Below are positions 36,726 through 45,210 of a stretch of 48,096 nucleotides of DNA, piece by piece; the first letter of the stretch is position 1, and each line of letters begins with the position of its first letter. A model generated the notes under the pieces. That model did not search any database. It worked only from the letters and a program-made list of their open reading frames with translations, and had not been told where the DNA came from. Source of the DNA: Candidatus Methanomethylophilus sp. 1R26 (GTDB taxonomy: Archaea > Thermoplasmatota > Thermoplasmata > Methanomassiliicoccales > Methanomethylophilaceae); assembly GCF_001481295.1 (NCBI RefSeq), contig NZ_LOPS01000011.1:1-48096 (forward strand), read 5' to 3'. The position numbers and the translations under genes were made by a program.

Positions 36726-36820
36726 TGACGGCTCCATCGAGTCAGGATATAAAAGAATGTTGATAAACAGTTTAAAAAACGTGGAAAATGAAGCGGTTTC
36801 AAGAGTTTACAGGAACTAAT

Positions 36821-36835
36821 CTACGAAATTCGTAG
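36821..36835 (+). promoter_or_regulatory. Palindrome in divergent promoter region
   Basis: CTACGAA-A-TTCGTAG is a perfect 15-base palindrome between the flavoprotein gene (minus) and the 34-aa membrane peptide (plus), some 80 bases from each. It looks like a regulator-binding site. Confidence 0.4.
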
Positions 36836-36914
36836 AAGTCCGTCTGAACCCGCCAAAACCGGCGCCCATTCGCAGTTCATAATGGATAAATATGTTGAAC
36901 CAGATTCGTCGCGC

Positions 36915-37019
36915 ATGATTGAAATCGATTACGGCAGCTTCGCCGTTGCGATCGTCGCCTGTGTCATCTACGCTGTTGCGATGTTCATCTTCGATCACAA
37001 GAAGAAAACGAAGGACTGA
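36915..37019 (+). CDS. 34-residue single-pass membrane peptide
   Basis: MIEIDYGSFAVAIVACVIYAV... with one hydrophobic helix followed by FDHKKKTKD. Preceded by a TATA-like ATAAATAT (about 36885) and a short leader. No family recognised. Positive-inside end suggests the C-terminus faces the cytoplasm. It is compact enough to be an accessory subunit, but no obvious partner is next to it. Confidence 0.5.
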   Translation: MIEIDYGSFAVAIVACVIYAVAMFIFDHKKKTKD

Positions 37020-37212
37020 CCGCCCTTTCCTGCCGGGAAAGACGGCAGGAAAAACAGATTACCATCCATTTTTTGATACCAATAGTGCCGGCGCTCTCCG
37101 GCACCTGACATGACTCCTGCGGATCAGCCGCTGTCCGGCCCGGAAACGCCGTCCGCCCGGCCGATGCCGCCGCCTATCTACCCGGTTTCGCGTAGCCTCC
37201 GAGTTTCATAGT

Positions 37213-37256
37213 CGAAAAACGACTTATATTCAACTATCATTTTGATAGTTAGGTGA
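37213..37256 (+). promoter_or_regulatory. Promoter, operator and ribosome site of the PNPOx-like gene
   Basis: CTTATATT (37213-37220 area) is the TATA box. A perfect inverted repeat AACTATCA-TTT-TGATAGTT (37232-37250) covers the expected transcription start, and GGTGA (37252-37256) is the ribosome site for ATG 37262. The layout is that of a repressor operator. Confidence 0.55.
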
Positions 37257-37261
37257 AACAG

Positions 37262-37660
37262 ATGGTTTCCATTCCCAAAGAGGTTCTCGACCTTCTGGCC
37301 GAGGGTGATGCAGTAAAATCGATCGCTACCGTTGACAAGTCCGGTCAGCCCCACGCCATTACCGCGGGCAGCATCGGGGCCCTCGACGACAAGACCATGA
37401 TGATCAGCCAGGTCCTCGCCCACAGGACGTACGAGAACGCTGAGGAGAACAAGAAGGTCGCTTTCCTGGTGACCAAAGGCCTCAAGTCCTACTCGATCGA
37501 CGCGGTCCTCAGGGAGACCGTCAGCTCCGGGCCCCTTCTGGACGGCGTCAACCAGAAGCTCGCTGCCATGCACCTTGTCGCTCAGAAAGTGCTCCTCTTC
37601 GATGTCATCGCGGTCTACCAGCAGGGCGCCAACCACGACGCCGGCAAGAAGATCGCCTGA
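37262..37660 (+). CDS. Pyridoxamine 5'-phosphate oxidase-like FMN-binding protein
   Basis: 132 residues of the PNPOx-like split-barrel family. MVSIPKEVLDLLAEGDAVKSIATVDKSGQPHA is the usual entry, followed by GALDDKTMMISQVLAHRTYENAEENKKVAFLV. Members bind FMN or F420 and act in redox or stress reactions; the exact substrate is not evident. ATG 37262 is preferred to GTG 37253 because GGTGA is well spaced to it. Confidence 0.82.
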   Translation: MVSIPKEVLDLLAEGDAVKSIATVDKSGQPHAITAGSIGALDDKTMMISQVLAHRTYENAEENKKVAFLVTKGLKSYSIDAVLRETVSSGPLLDGVNQKLAAMHLVAQKVLLFDVIAVYQQGANHDAGKKIA

Positions 37661-37866
37661 TCGTCGAGCAAACAAGCGGGCTCCGACCCGCACCTTTTTC
37701 TTCTCTCTTTTATTGCGATTGCGTTGCTGGCACAGACTGCCGGTGTTCCGCTCATCTGGTTTTTCCGGTTCATCCGTTCGCAGCATGCTGCGGACCGCAT
37801 ACAGGCTCATGCGCAGACTGCTGGGTCTTTGAAAAATATGGCAAAATAAGGAAGAGGTTTGGATGC

Positions 37867-37886
37867 GGCAGGGCCTCGGCCCTGCC
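37867..37886 (-). terminator. Terminator hairpin of the CxxC protein gene
   Basis: GGCAGGGC pairs with GCCCTGCC around CTCG, ten bases past the gene end on the minus strand, followed there by a T-rich stretch. Confidence 0.6.
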
Positions 37887-37896
37887 AAGGATGTTC

Positions 37897-38099
37897 TCAG
37901 AACCTCCTGTGGTTCTCGGGCTTGTGCTTCTGGAAGCACTCCCTGCAGTAAACGGGGCGTCCCTCGGTGGGCTTGAAAGGAACCTCGCACTCCTTTCCGC
38001 AGTCGGAGCAGACCGCCTTGAAGAACTCCCTGGCTGGTCCCTGTCCCTGTATCCGCCGTTCCTGTTTCCCCTGTATCCGCCGTTGTCTCCGTAGGCCAT
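37897..38099 (-). CDS. CxxC-x17-CxxC zinc-ribbon protein (one apparent frameshift)
   Basis: 67 residues when one missing base near 38032 is restored. The N-terminus is Gly/Arg/Tyr-rich (MAYGDNGGYRGNRNGGYRDRDQ), like RNA-binding RGG tails. The rest reads FFKAVCSDCGKECEVPFKP and YCRECFQKHK, giving exactly 17 residues between the two CxxC pairs, as in the small CxxC-x17-CxxC family. A role in RNA binding is inferred from composition only. Confidence 0.78.
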
Positions 38100-38289
38100 G
38101 ATATATTCCTCTTTTCTTTTTCCGGGTATTCTTTTACTCCTAACCTACTCAGCGGGTCCCGGGTATCCGAATGCCTATCCGAGTCTAACTGAAGGACCTT
38201 AAAATAAGTTGGCATGGAAATTAGGACGCGGTTGCGAACCCGTTCTCCGGGCGATTTATTTTAATCATGTCCCGCCATGAGCGTCCGAG

Positions 38290-39406
38290 ATGTATGCCAT
38301 ACCGCCGGAGGACGACGTGGAGGGCGAGATAAATGAGCCCGGGAACGAGCGGACGCTCGACTCGGCCATCATCAGGATCTTCCCGGCGTTCGTCGTTCTC
38401 TTCGGGCTGATCGGCATCGCCGCGTTCATCGTTGCCTGGGACAGCCATTCCCTGGGTCAGTTCATCTATGCCCTCGGGCTGTCCTACGCGCTCGGCTTCG
38501 CCATCCTGGGTCTTCCCGCCGCCGTACTTTCCGGACCGAGGATCGTTCCCCCCTTCATCTCCGTCCCCGTGTCCTTCGCCGCGGCCGCGCTGATGGGCAC
38601 GGTGCTGTGGTTCGTCTTCGGCGACGGGGGAGGAGTCGGTCAACGACTTCATCATGATCTTCGCCGAGGCCGTCGGGATGGACGGGGATATCTCCTGGGA
38701 AGGGGTGGTGGTCGGCATCTGCGTCCTCCTGGCGGCCGTCATCCTCGCCACCTACGGGGTGCTGGCAGTGGTCTGCGCATACTTCAGGAGGAACTACCAC
38801 AGGATCCTCCTGTCGATGATGAAACCGGGGGAGTCCAAGCTCAAGAGGCGCTCCCTGTCCCTTTTCGCCGTCCCTGACATAATCGACGTCACCGACGTCG
38901 AACTGGAGCCGGAGGAGTCCGGCGGCTTCAGCAGGGATGTTTTCCTGAGGGTGTTCAAGTACACCGTGGGGACGGGGCTGATCATCGCCTCCTACCTCTT
39001 CCTCAACCCGGTCTTCCTGGACACCATCAACTTCACGGACATGATGGCGACCATGGTCCTGATCTCCCTTTTCATCACCGTCCTGGTGGTCCCCGTCAGC
39101 ATCCTGCGCTCTCTGGGCGCCGAGGCGGTCTCGGCGGCGCCGCGCCCCTATGTCCTCTGGAAGGGCATGAAGGCCAAGATGTTCAGGTGGTGGCTCTTCG
39201 TCTTCCTGATGCTCACCCTCCTCTGGATATGCCTCTACACCGGAGCGGACACCGTCAGGATATTCTTCTCGTACCTGGGGTACATCGTCTTCGTGCTGTG
39301 CATGTCCGCAGTGAGCTCCTTCATCTACGCCAACACCTTCTACCGCGGCCTGAGGGACGGGATCGCGGACAGGTTCGCCGTCCTGCACCGGCGCAGGAAG
39401 GGATGA
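38290..39406 (+). CDS. Multi-pass membrane protein of unknown function (one apparent frameshift)
   Basis: About 371 residues. An acidic N-terminus (YAIPPEDDVEGEINEPGNE) is followed by about eight hydrophobic segments in two blocks, separated by a soluble loop (residues about 185-225: KPGESKLKRRSLSLFAVPDIIDVTDVELEPEE). The G-run at 38626-38630 has one base too many; with four G the reading continues FGDGEESVNDFIMIFAEAVG. No family recognised. Confidence 0.65.
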
Positions 39407-39457
39407 CGGCCCTGCCGGGTCGCACTGGTTAAGAACAGGTATGCATTCCGCCATGCC

Positions 39458-40108
39458 ATGGCAGACCCGGCATATGCTGCGATCACGAAGGCCAAGAACC
39501 AGGAGAGCAACGGCAACTTCGCCGGCGCGGCGGAGACGCTCGAGAACTACCTCGCCACCGATCCCCACTGCACCTCCCCGAGGCTGGAGCTCGCGCGCGT
39601 CTACCAGTACGGGCTGAAGGACACGAAGACGGCCGTCATGCAGATAGACATCGTCCTGGACCTCGAGCCCGACAACATCGATGCGCTCAAGATCGCCACC
39701 AGCATCAAGACCAGCGACAAGACCAAGATCGACGAATGCGAGGAGGAGTTCGAGCATCTGGGACATCTGCTCGCGGGCCGCAACGACCCCGTTGAGTTCG
39801 CCCAGGTCGCCGGCCTTTACGCGGTGTTCCTGCGCAAGCAGAAGATGGATTTCGAGAAATCGGCGGAATGGTACAGGAAGGCCATCGCTGCCGATCCCGA
39901 CAACTACGCCTACCATCAGAACTACGCCGTCCTCCTCCTGAACGACCTGAAGGACTATCAGGCCGCCAAGGAGGAGCTGGAGACGGTCATGAGGCTCCGC
40001 CCCGGGTCGGAGGAGGCCAAGAAGAACTACGACCTCCTGATGCGCCGGAAGTTCGATAAGAACGGGAACCTGAAGAAAGGGCTGATGGACAGGATCAGGC
40101 GCCGCTGA
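39458..40108 (+). CDS. Tetratricopeptide-repeat protein
   Basis: 216 residues with TPR-like helices: AYAAITKAKNQESNGNFAGAAETLENYLATDP, ARVYQYGLKDTKTAVMQIDIVLDLEPDN, and near the end AEWYRKAIAADPDNYAYHQNYAVLLL and YQAAKEELETVMRLRPGSEEAKKNY. No signal peptide, so probably a cytoplasmic scaffold. It follows the membrane protein after 51 bases and may be cotranscribed. Confidence 0.85.
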   Translation: MADPAYAAITKAKNQESNGNFAGAAETLENYLATDPHCTSPRLELARVYQYGLKDTKTAVMQIDIVLDLEPDNIDALKIATSIKTSDKTKIDECEEEFEHLGHLLAGRNDPVEFAQVAGLYAVFLRKQKMDFEKSAEWYRKAIAADPDNYAYHQNYAVLLLNDLKDYQAAKEELETVMRLRPGSEEAKKNYDLLMRRKFDKNGNLKKGLMDRIRRR

Positions 40109-40117
40109 GGTCTCGGC

Positions 40118-40927
40118 TCATCTCCAGCCGAAACGTTCCAGCATCGCCGACACGGAACGGACGGATTCCATGCACAGGGGGCATCTCTCGGCGAAGAAGT
40201 CGGAGAGGCCCCCGGTCTCCGGGAACTCCATCAGGCGGTTCCTGACCGCATTCGTGTCCAGGAGCTCCTTCAGCTTCCTGGCGTCCCTGCAGGCGGGCTC
40301 TGTTGTTTTCACTGCCTGGAACACGGGCGGGACCTCCCTGAGGTCGTGGTTCGTGAAGGGATCGAACGCCTCCCCCATCCCGGGGCGCGCCGAGTCCGCT
40401 CTCTTCAGCGCGGCGGCCGCTTTCCTGCACCTGATCCCGGAAAGGTCGGTGAGCCCGCTGAACAGGCCGATACCAGCCGGCCTGATGCCGATCTCCGATC
40501 CGTAGGCGTCCCTGGCGCGTCCGGAGCAGCAGGCGAGGGAGGCCCAGAGGGCCATCGCCGCGCCCGTGCCGCTGCCGGCGAAGGCCGCCCTCTTCAGGTC
40601 GAGGCGGTAATCGTCCGCCCTGGACTCCGCCCATCCGATGAAATCCCTCAGGCCGTCGAGCATCCCGCAGGCCCCGTCCTGCGCGGAGCGGCCGTAAAGG
40701 TCGACGGAGAACACGGCGCATCCGCGCTGGGCGATAGACGCGCACAGCTGGGGGGACGGGCCCCTCTGGAACCTGTCGAACGTGTAGTTGGGGAAGTAGA
40801 TGACGGTCGGCCTCTCCCCCATGGTCTCGTCCGAGTAGAACAGGTCCGCCGCTCCGCCGCCGTAGTCCATGCCGGCGTGCGAGGTGATGGACGGGAAGAG
40901 CGTTCCCAGTCCCGAAGAGGCTTCCAT
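40118..40927 (-). CDS. Alpha/beta-hydrolase-like protein lacking the usual nucleophile
   Basis: 269 residues from ATG 40927 (MEASSGLGTLFPSI). PTVIYFPNYTFDRFQRG, GCAVFSVDLYGRS and LKRAAFAGSGTGAAMALWASL follow the order of strand-loop-nucleophile elbow in alpha/beta hydrolases, but at the elbow the sequence is G-S-G-T-G, without Ser at the centre of GxSxG. A C-terminal Cys pair (CPLC) near residue 250 is also unusual. The assignment to the family is tentative. Converges with the TPR gene, with nine bases between the stops. Confidence 0.5.
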   Translation of the reverse strand: MEASSGLGTLFPSITSHAGMDYGGGAADLFYSDETMGERPTVIYFPNYTFDRFQRGPSPQLCASIAQRGCAVFSVDLYGRSAQDGACGMLDGLRDFIGWAESRADDYRLDLKRAAFAGSGTGAAMALWASLACCSGRARDAYGSEIGIRPAGIGLFSGLTDLSGIRCRKAAAALKRADSARPGMGEAFDPFTNHDLREVPPVFQAVKTTEPACRDARKLKELLDTNAVRNRLMEFPETGGLSDFFAERCPLCMESVRSVSAMLERFGWR

Positions 40928-41032
40928 GTTCCCGCCATCGGCAGGTATGTAGAAAAACCTGCGTCCGCGGAGCGCAGTGCAGGGGATTTTCCCAGCGTTA
41001 TTACATAAAATAAGGGTCTGGCTGGAAATCTC

Positions 41033-41038
41033 TTTAAA
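41033..41038 (+). promoter_or_regulatory. TATA box of rubrerythrin
   Basis: TTTAAA, followed about 30 bases on by GGAGGA (41065-41070) and ATG 41079. Confidence 0.5.
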
Positions 41039-41078
41039 GATAAACCGAAATAGGAAAGACCAACGGAGGATTATCAGA

Positions 41079-41618
41079 ATGGAACTGAAAGGATCCAAGA
41101 CCGAAGCGAACCTTCGCGCGGCATTCGCCGGAGAATCGCAGGCAAGCATCAAATACACCTACTTTGCGTCCAAAGCGAGGAAAGAAGGCTATGAGCAGAT
41201 AGCCGACATCTTCATGGAGACCTCCGGGAACGAGAGGGAGCACGCGAAGATCTGGTTCAAGCAGCTCAACGGCGGGGACATCAAAGACACGATCTCCAAC
41301 CTCAAAGAGGCCGCCGACGGCGAGAACTACGAGACCAACGTCATGTACAAGGACTTCGCCGAGACCGCGAAGGCCGAGGGATTCGACCAGATCGCCAACC
41401 TCTTCAAGATGGTCGGCGACATCGAGGCCCACCACGAGGAGAGGTACAAAGCGCTCCTCGCCAACATCCAGAACGGCGCCGTCTTCGCCAAGGACAAGGT
41501 CTACATCTGGAAGTGCAGGAACTGCGGGCACATCCACGTGGGCAAGGAAGCCCCCAAGATCTGCCCTGTGTGCAAGCACCCCCAGTCCTTCTTCGAGATC
41601 CAGGCTCAGAACTGGTGA
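41079..41618 (+). CDS. Rubrerythrin
   Basis: 179 residues. Non-haem di-iron peroxidase protecting against oxygen and peroxide. The ferritin-like domain has the ligand motifs [26 protein letters not shown] and [10 protein letters not shown]. The C-terminal rubredoxin domain is CRNCGHIH...[13 protein letters not shown]. It could accept electrons from the rubredoxins at 26 kb. Followed by a terminator hairpin. Confidence 0.95.
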   Translation: MELKGSKTEANLRAAFAGESQASIKYTYFASKARKEGYEQIADIFMETSGNEREHAKIWFKQLNGGDIKDTISNLKEAADGENYETNVMYKDFAETAKAEGFDQIANLFKMVGDIEAHHEERYKALLANIQNGAVFAKDKVYIWKCRNCGHIHVGKEAPKICPVCKHPQSFFEIQAQNW

Positions 41619-41626
41619 ATGCGGAA

Positions 41627-41645
41627 CGGGGGCGCAATGCCCCCG
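41627..41645 (+). terminator. Terminator hairpin after rubrerythrin
   Basis: CGGGGGC pairs with GCCCCCG around GCAAT, directly after the stop. Confidence 0.65.
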
Positions 41646-41821
41646 TCTCCGAACGGCTGAAACTTTTCCTATCTATGCGCCGCGGTCTTCGCGGTGCAGA
41701 GTTCTTTCCTTTACTGTTTTGACAAAAAAACGGATGGCGGCAGCCGGGACTTCGTTTACCCAGACATAACCGCCGGAGCCTCCCCTCCCGGGCAGGGAGG
41801 GTTCGGCCCGCGCCGTTAGGT

Positions 41822-42370
41822 TCAGGACCCGAACGACTCTTTGCAGTTGCTTATCCTGTAGGTGACGTAGATCCCGCAGATCAGCGTTATGATGCCGAAA
41901 CAGGCGAAGATGGTGGACAGGAGGCAGCACCAGAGCGACAGCTTGTATTTCTGCGCGCGGAAGGTGAAATGCCCCGATACGAGCGCCAGGGCCCCGGAGA
42001 TGATCTCCGCCATGCTGCTGACGAGGATGATGTTCACGAAGTCGTTCCTGTCGAGCCCCATGTACTCCCCGTTCTCCCACAGCCCGGCATCCTCCAGGGC
42101 ATCGATCATGGTATCGGCGCTCGACTCGCTCAGCACGGCCGAGTAGATGCCGTCGATCAGGGCGATGACCCCCCAGAGCAGGAGGAGATAGGCGGTGACG
42201 CGCCTGTAATCATTGAGCCAGCGGGCGTTCTCCGGGGCCTGCTGATATCCGGCCCCGGGGGACCAGTTCCCGGAAGAGGTGGCGTCGGGCTCGGCGGACG
42301 CTCCGCAGTAGGGGCAGAACTTGTCCCCGTCGGCTATCTCGCGCCCGCATTCGGTGCAGTATCTTGTCAT
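41822..42370 (-). CDS. Zinc-ribbon membrane protein
   Basis: 182 residues. N-terminal zinc ribbon YCTECGREIADGDKFCPYCGA, then a Pro/Gly-rich linker, then about four hydrophobic segments (AYLLLLWGVIALIDGIYSAVL, FVNIILVSSMAEIISGALALV, LSLWCCLLSTIFACFGIITLICGIY). Similar architecture to the protein at 19676 but no clear relationship in sequence. Function unknown. Confidence 0.75.
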   Translation of the reverse strand: MTRYCTECGREIADGDKFCPYCGASAEPDATSSGNWSPGAGYQQAPENARWLNDYRRVTAYLLLLWGVIALIDGIYSAVLSESSADTMIDALEDAGLWENGEYMGLDRNDFVNIILVSSMAEIISGALALVSGHFTFRAQKYKLSLWCCLLSTIFACFGIITLICGIYVTYRISNCKESFGS

Positions 42371-42433
42371 TGTAGTGTTCCTCCGTCTCCGGCAGTCCGC
42401 GGGGAGGGCAGCAGCCCTCCGCCGCAGAGAGGT

Positions 42434-42664
42434 TCACTCCAGGTCTTTGCGGGAGTTCAGGGCCTTCTTGAGGATGGCGGCCTCATCGGGGGAGAGGGTG
42501 ATCCCCTTGCCCATCTTGGTGCCGTCGGGGGACCATTCCCTGATGTCGTACTTGGGGTCCTTCTCGTTCCAGCTCACGAGGTTGAACTCCTTGGTCCATC
42601 CTTTGGAGGATTCGGAGAGCACAGCGATCTTCTCCACAATCTCGTATTTGAACTCGGTGGGCAT
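42434..42664 (-). CDS. PC4/YdbC-type single-strand nucleic-acid-binding protein
   Basis: 76 residues. MPTEFKYEIVEKIAVLSESSKGWTKEFNLVSWN and KYDIREWSPDGTKMGKGITL match the YdbC/PC4 (p15) family of transcription coactivators that bind single-stranded DNA as dimers. Complete length. It follows on the same strand as no other gene within 100 bases, so probably monocistronic. Confidence 0.88.
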   Translation of the reverse strand: MPTEFKYEIVEKIAVLSESSKGWTKEFNLVSWNEKDPKYDIREWSPDGTKMGKGITLSPDEAAILKKALNSRKDLE

Positions 42665-42824
42665 TTCGATTACCTTGCCATCGGTATCCCTCTAATATTT
42701 TAAAATTAGTGGCATCCTGCGCAGGGCCCGGCCTGCACGGCGCATCCGGTGCAATCATTATAAGGCAGATGCCCGTTAGAAAGCGCATAGGGACGTTCAG
42801 GCGTCCCGGACGTGAAGCAGGCAC

Positions 42825-44198
42825 ATGGATTCTCTAACCCTCGCGATCCTGGTGGCAGTGATCGTATTACTTCTGGCATTCTCGGCGTTCTTCTCCGGGA
42901 CCGAGACAGCGTACACCTCTGCTAGCACTGCGCGCCTGAAGAAGATGGCCGAGGACGGCGACAAGAGGGCCCGGAGGGCGCTCGCCAACATGGACAACTT
43001 CGACCGGCTCCTCACGACGGTGCTCGTCGGGAACAACGTCGTCAACATCGCGTCGTCCACCCTCACTACCTTCGTCCTTACCGAGATATACGACGCCGGG
43101 ACCGCTACCATCATCTCCACTGTGCTGATGATCACTGTCCTGCTGCTGGTCGGGGAGATCACCCCCAAGACGCTGGCCAAGCACCATCCGGAGAAGATGG
43201 CCATGCGCAACGCCGGCCTGATGCACGGCATCATAGTCGCCCTGTCTCCGCTGACCTGGATCTTCCTCAAGGTGACCAACGCCCTCACCGCGGCGATCGG
43301 CGACGACGGCAAGAAGCAGCCCACCATGACCGAGGCGGAGCTCGGCGTCATGATCGACGAGATCCAGGAAGAGGGGCAGCTCGAGAAGAGCGAGAGCGAG
43401 CTGATCAAGTCGGCCATGGAGCTCGACGACAAGCCGGTGGAGGCCATCTGCGTCCCGAGGGTGGACATCACGGCGGCCAGCGTGAGCGTCAACGCGGAGG
43501 TCCTGAAGAACATCTTCGTCGATTCCGGGTTCTCGCGCATCCCCGTCTACGAGGGGAGCATCGACCGCATTGTGGGAGCGGTGTTCATCAAGGACTTCTT
43601 CGCGAAGTACACCTCCGGGAAGAAGTTCCGCGTGACGGACATCATCCGCCCGGTGAAGTTCGTCCCCAGGGACGCGAGCGTGGCGAAGGTCATGAGCGAC
43701 CTCCAGAAGGCCAAGCTCAACATGGCGGTCGTCCTCGACGATTACGGGGGGACCGTCGGCATCGTGACGATGGAGGACCTGCTCGAGGAGCTCGTGGGGG
43801 AGATCTGGGACGAGAATGACACGGTCGATTACCCCATAAGGCAGGAGCCGGACGGCTCGTACGTGGTCGACGGGGCGGCCAACATATACGATGTCTTCGA
43901 GAAGATCGGCAGGTCGTTCGAGGACTCCGGATATGATTCCTCTACCGTAGGGGGTTATTTCGGGTATCGTCTGCAGAGGATACCCAGAGTAGGGGATTCG
44001 GTGCTGTTCGGCGACGTCCGCATGACCGTTACCGCCACCGGCGGGCGGAGGATAAAGGAGGTCAGGTTCGAGATCGTTCCGCCTGCTCCGGAGCTTCCTC
44101 CCGGGGAGCCTGAGAAGGAGCGAAGGAACCGAGGTAGTTCCTCATATTGGCGACCGCGATCTCCTTCTTCGCCGGGTTGGACGCGACCTTGCCGGTGA
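42825..44198 (+). CDS. CNNM/CorC-type transporter (DUF21 plus CBS pair plus CorC_HlyC)
   Basis: Up to 457 residues. DUF21 membrane domain (LTLAILVAVIVLLLAFSAFFSGTETAYTSAS, VLVGNNVVNIASSTL, VGEITPKTLAKHHPEK), a CBS pair (VPRVDITAASVSVNAEVLKNIF, IRPVKFVPRDASVAKVM, VLDDYGGTVGIVTMEDLLEELVGEIWDE) and the CorC_HlyC domain. Likely Mg2+ or Na+/Mg2+ transport. The last 40 residues (PPGEPEKERRNRGSSSYWRPRSPSS) do not look natural and overlap the oppositely oriented RNA-binding gene by 137 bases, so the true end may be nearer 44100. A TATA (TTATAAGG, about 42758) is upstream. Confidence 0.88.
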   Translation: MDSLTLAILVAVIVLLLAFSAFFSGTETAYTSASTARLKKMAEDGDKRARRALANMDNFDRLLTTVLVGNNVVNIASSTLTTFVLTEIYDAGTATIISTVLMITVLLLVGEITPKTLAKHHPEKMAMRNAGLMHGIIVALSPLTWIFLKVTNALTAAIGDDGKKQPTMTEAELGVMIDEIQEEGQLEKSESELIKSAMELDDKPVEAICVPRVDITAASVSVNAEVLKNIFVDSGFSRIPVYEGSIDRIVGAVFIKDFFAKYTSGKKFRVTDIIRPVKFVPRDASVAKVMSDLQKAKLNMAVVLDDYGGTVGIVTMEDLLEELVGEIWDENDTVDYPIRQEPDGSYVVDGAANIYDVFEKIGRSFEDSGYDSSTVGGYFGYRLQRIPRVGDSVLFGDVRMTVTATGGRRIKEVRFEIVPPAPELPPGEPEKERRNRGSSSYWRPRSPSSPGWTRPCR

Positions 44199-44547
44199 TG
44201 GATATGACGTCGCCGTGATGGGCGATCGCCCATTCGCCCTGCACCGCCTTCTGCTTGTCGAGGCGGGTGTAGAACACGCAGTCGTCGTCGATGCGGTTCT
44301 CCAGGTCGGCCGTCAGGTCGGACAGGACCTTCTGCCCCAGAGATCCGAACACAGCATCCATCTCCTTCTGCCTCGAGGCCATGAACTGGAGGATGAGCAT
44401 GCGGTTGCCGTGCTCCCCCTCGCTTATGTCCGTCTGGAACTCATCGGTGCCCACGAGCGAGGAGAACGTCTCCCTCACGAGGTCCTCCTTCTCTGTGGCA
44501 TAGACGAACGCCTCCACCCTGAGCCAGTGGAACACGGAGTGCGTCAT
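44062..44547 (-). CDS. Archaeal RNA-binding protein, COG1325 (exosome-associated family)
   Basis: 161 residues. THSVFHWLRVEAFVYATEKEDLVRETFSSLVG and HGNRMLILQFMASRQKEMDAVFGSL, together with LENRIDDDCVFYTRLDKQKAVQGEW, match the small archaeal RNA-binding family linked to the exosome. The tail after about residue 130 is Pro/Ala/Glu-rich and overlaps the CorC gene end. ATG 44547 overlaps the stop of the upstream membrane protein gene (ATGA). Confidence 0.75.
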   Translation of the reverse strand: MTHSVFHWLRVEAFVYATEKEDLVRETFSSLVGTDEFQTDISEGEHGNRMLILQFMASRQKEMDAVFGSLGQKVLSDLTADLENRIDDDCVFYTRLDKQKAVQGEWAIAHHGDVISITGKVASNPAKKEIAVANMRNYLGSFAPSQAPREEAPEQAERSRT

Positions 44548-45028
44548 TCCTCTGCCTCCGGGCCTTTGATCCCCGAGCGGAGGACGGCGGCAAGCCCCTC
44601 CGGGTCCGAAGTGGTGACGGTGACGACGAGCCTGCCGGTCACCTTGACGGAGACCGCAGTGTCTATCCCGGGGCAGGCATAGGTCTTGAACCTGACCTTC
44701 TTGATGCCCCATCCGCTGTAGTTCCTCATGATGTCGATGTCCCCGGTCTTCACGTCGATGATGTCGGACAGCGGCACGGGGTACATCCTGAGGATCCCGG
44801 AGCTGAAGACGCGTCCTCTACACGTATCTTCACACTGAGCCAGCGGCAGAAAACGGCAACGAAGACAGTGATAGCTGCGGTGGCATAGAACATCCACCAG
44901 GGGGTTCCGCCCACATCGAGGGCGGCGCAGGCCGCGATGAATATGCTGGCAGCCGCGAAGACACCTACCATGAAGATGTAAGGCATCTGCTGGAATATCC
45001 TGTCATGCTCCTCGAAATCAGCGGACAT
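44544..45028 (-). CDS. Small membrane protein with PH-like domain (one apparent frameshift)
   Basis: 161 residues when a missing base near 44817 is restored. It starts SADFEEHDRIFQQMPYIFMVGVFAAASIF with two hydrophobic segments (residues about 15-60), then after the join FSSGILRMYPVPLSDIIDVKTGDID...VKVTGRLVVTVTTSDPEGLAAVL, a beta-rich stretch like the PH-like domains of bacterial and archaeal membrane proteins. Function unknown. Translationally coupled to COG1325. Confidence 0.65.
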
Positions 45029-45136
45029 CGGGTCTTAATCGGGTTCATTCGTTTTAATGTTACCAGGCGCAATTGTCTGGACGTCCGCCCGGAAATCGGG
45101 AATCTTTAAATACGATATCTCGATACAATGGCTGTT

Positions 45137-45210
45137 GGGCCCATAGCTTAGGTCGGTGGAGCGTCCGACTGATAATCGGAAGGTCATGCGTTCAAATCGC
45201 ATTGGGCCCA
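45137..45210 (+). tRNA. tRNA-Ile, anticodon GAU
   Basis: 74 bases: acceptor GGGCCCA/TGGGCCC, anticodon stem TCCGA/TCGGA with loop CTGATAA (anticodon 45171-45173), T arm with GTTCAAATC. Discriminator A; CCA is not encoded. TATA box TTTAAATA (45105-45112) precedes it. Confidence 0.95.
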
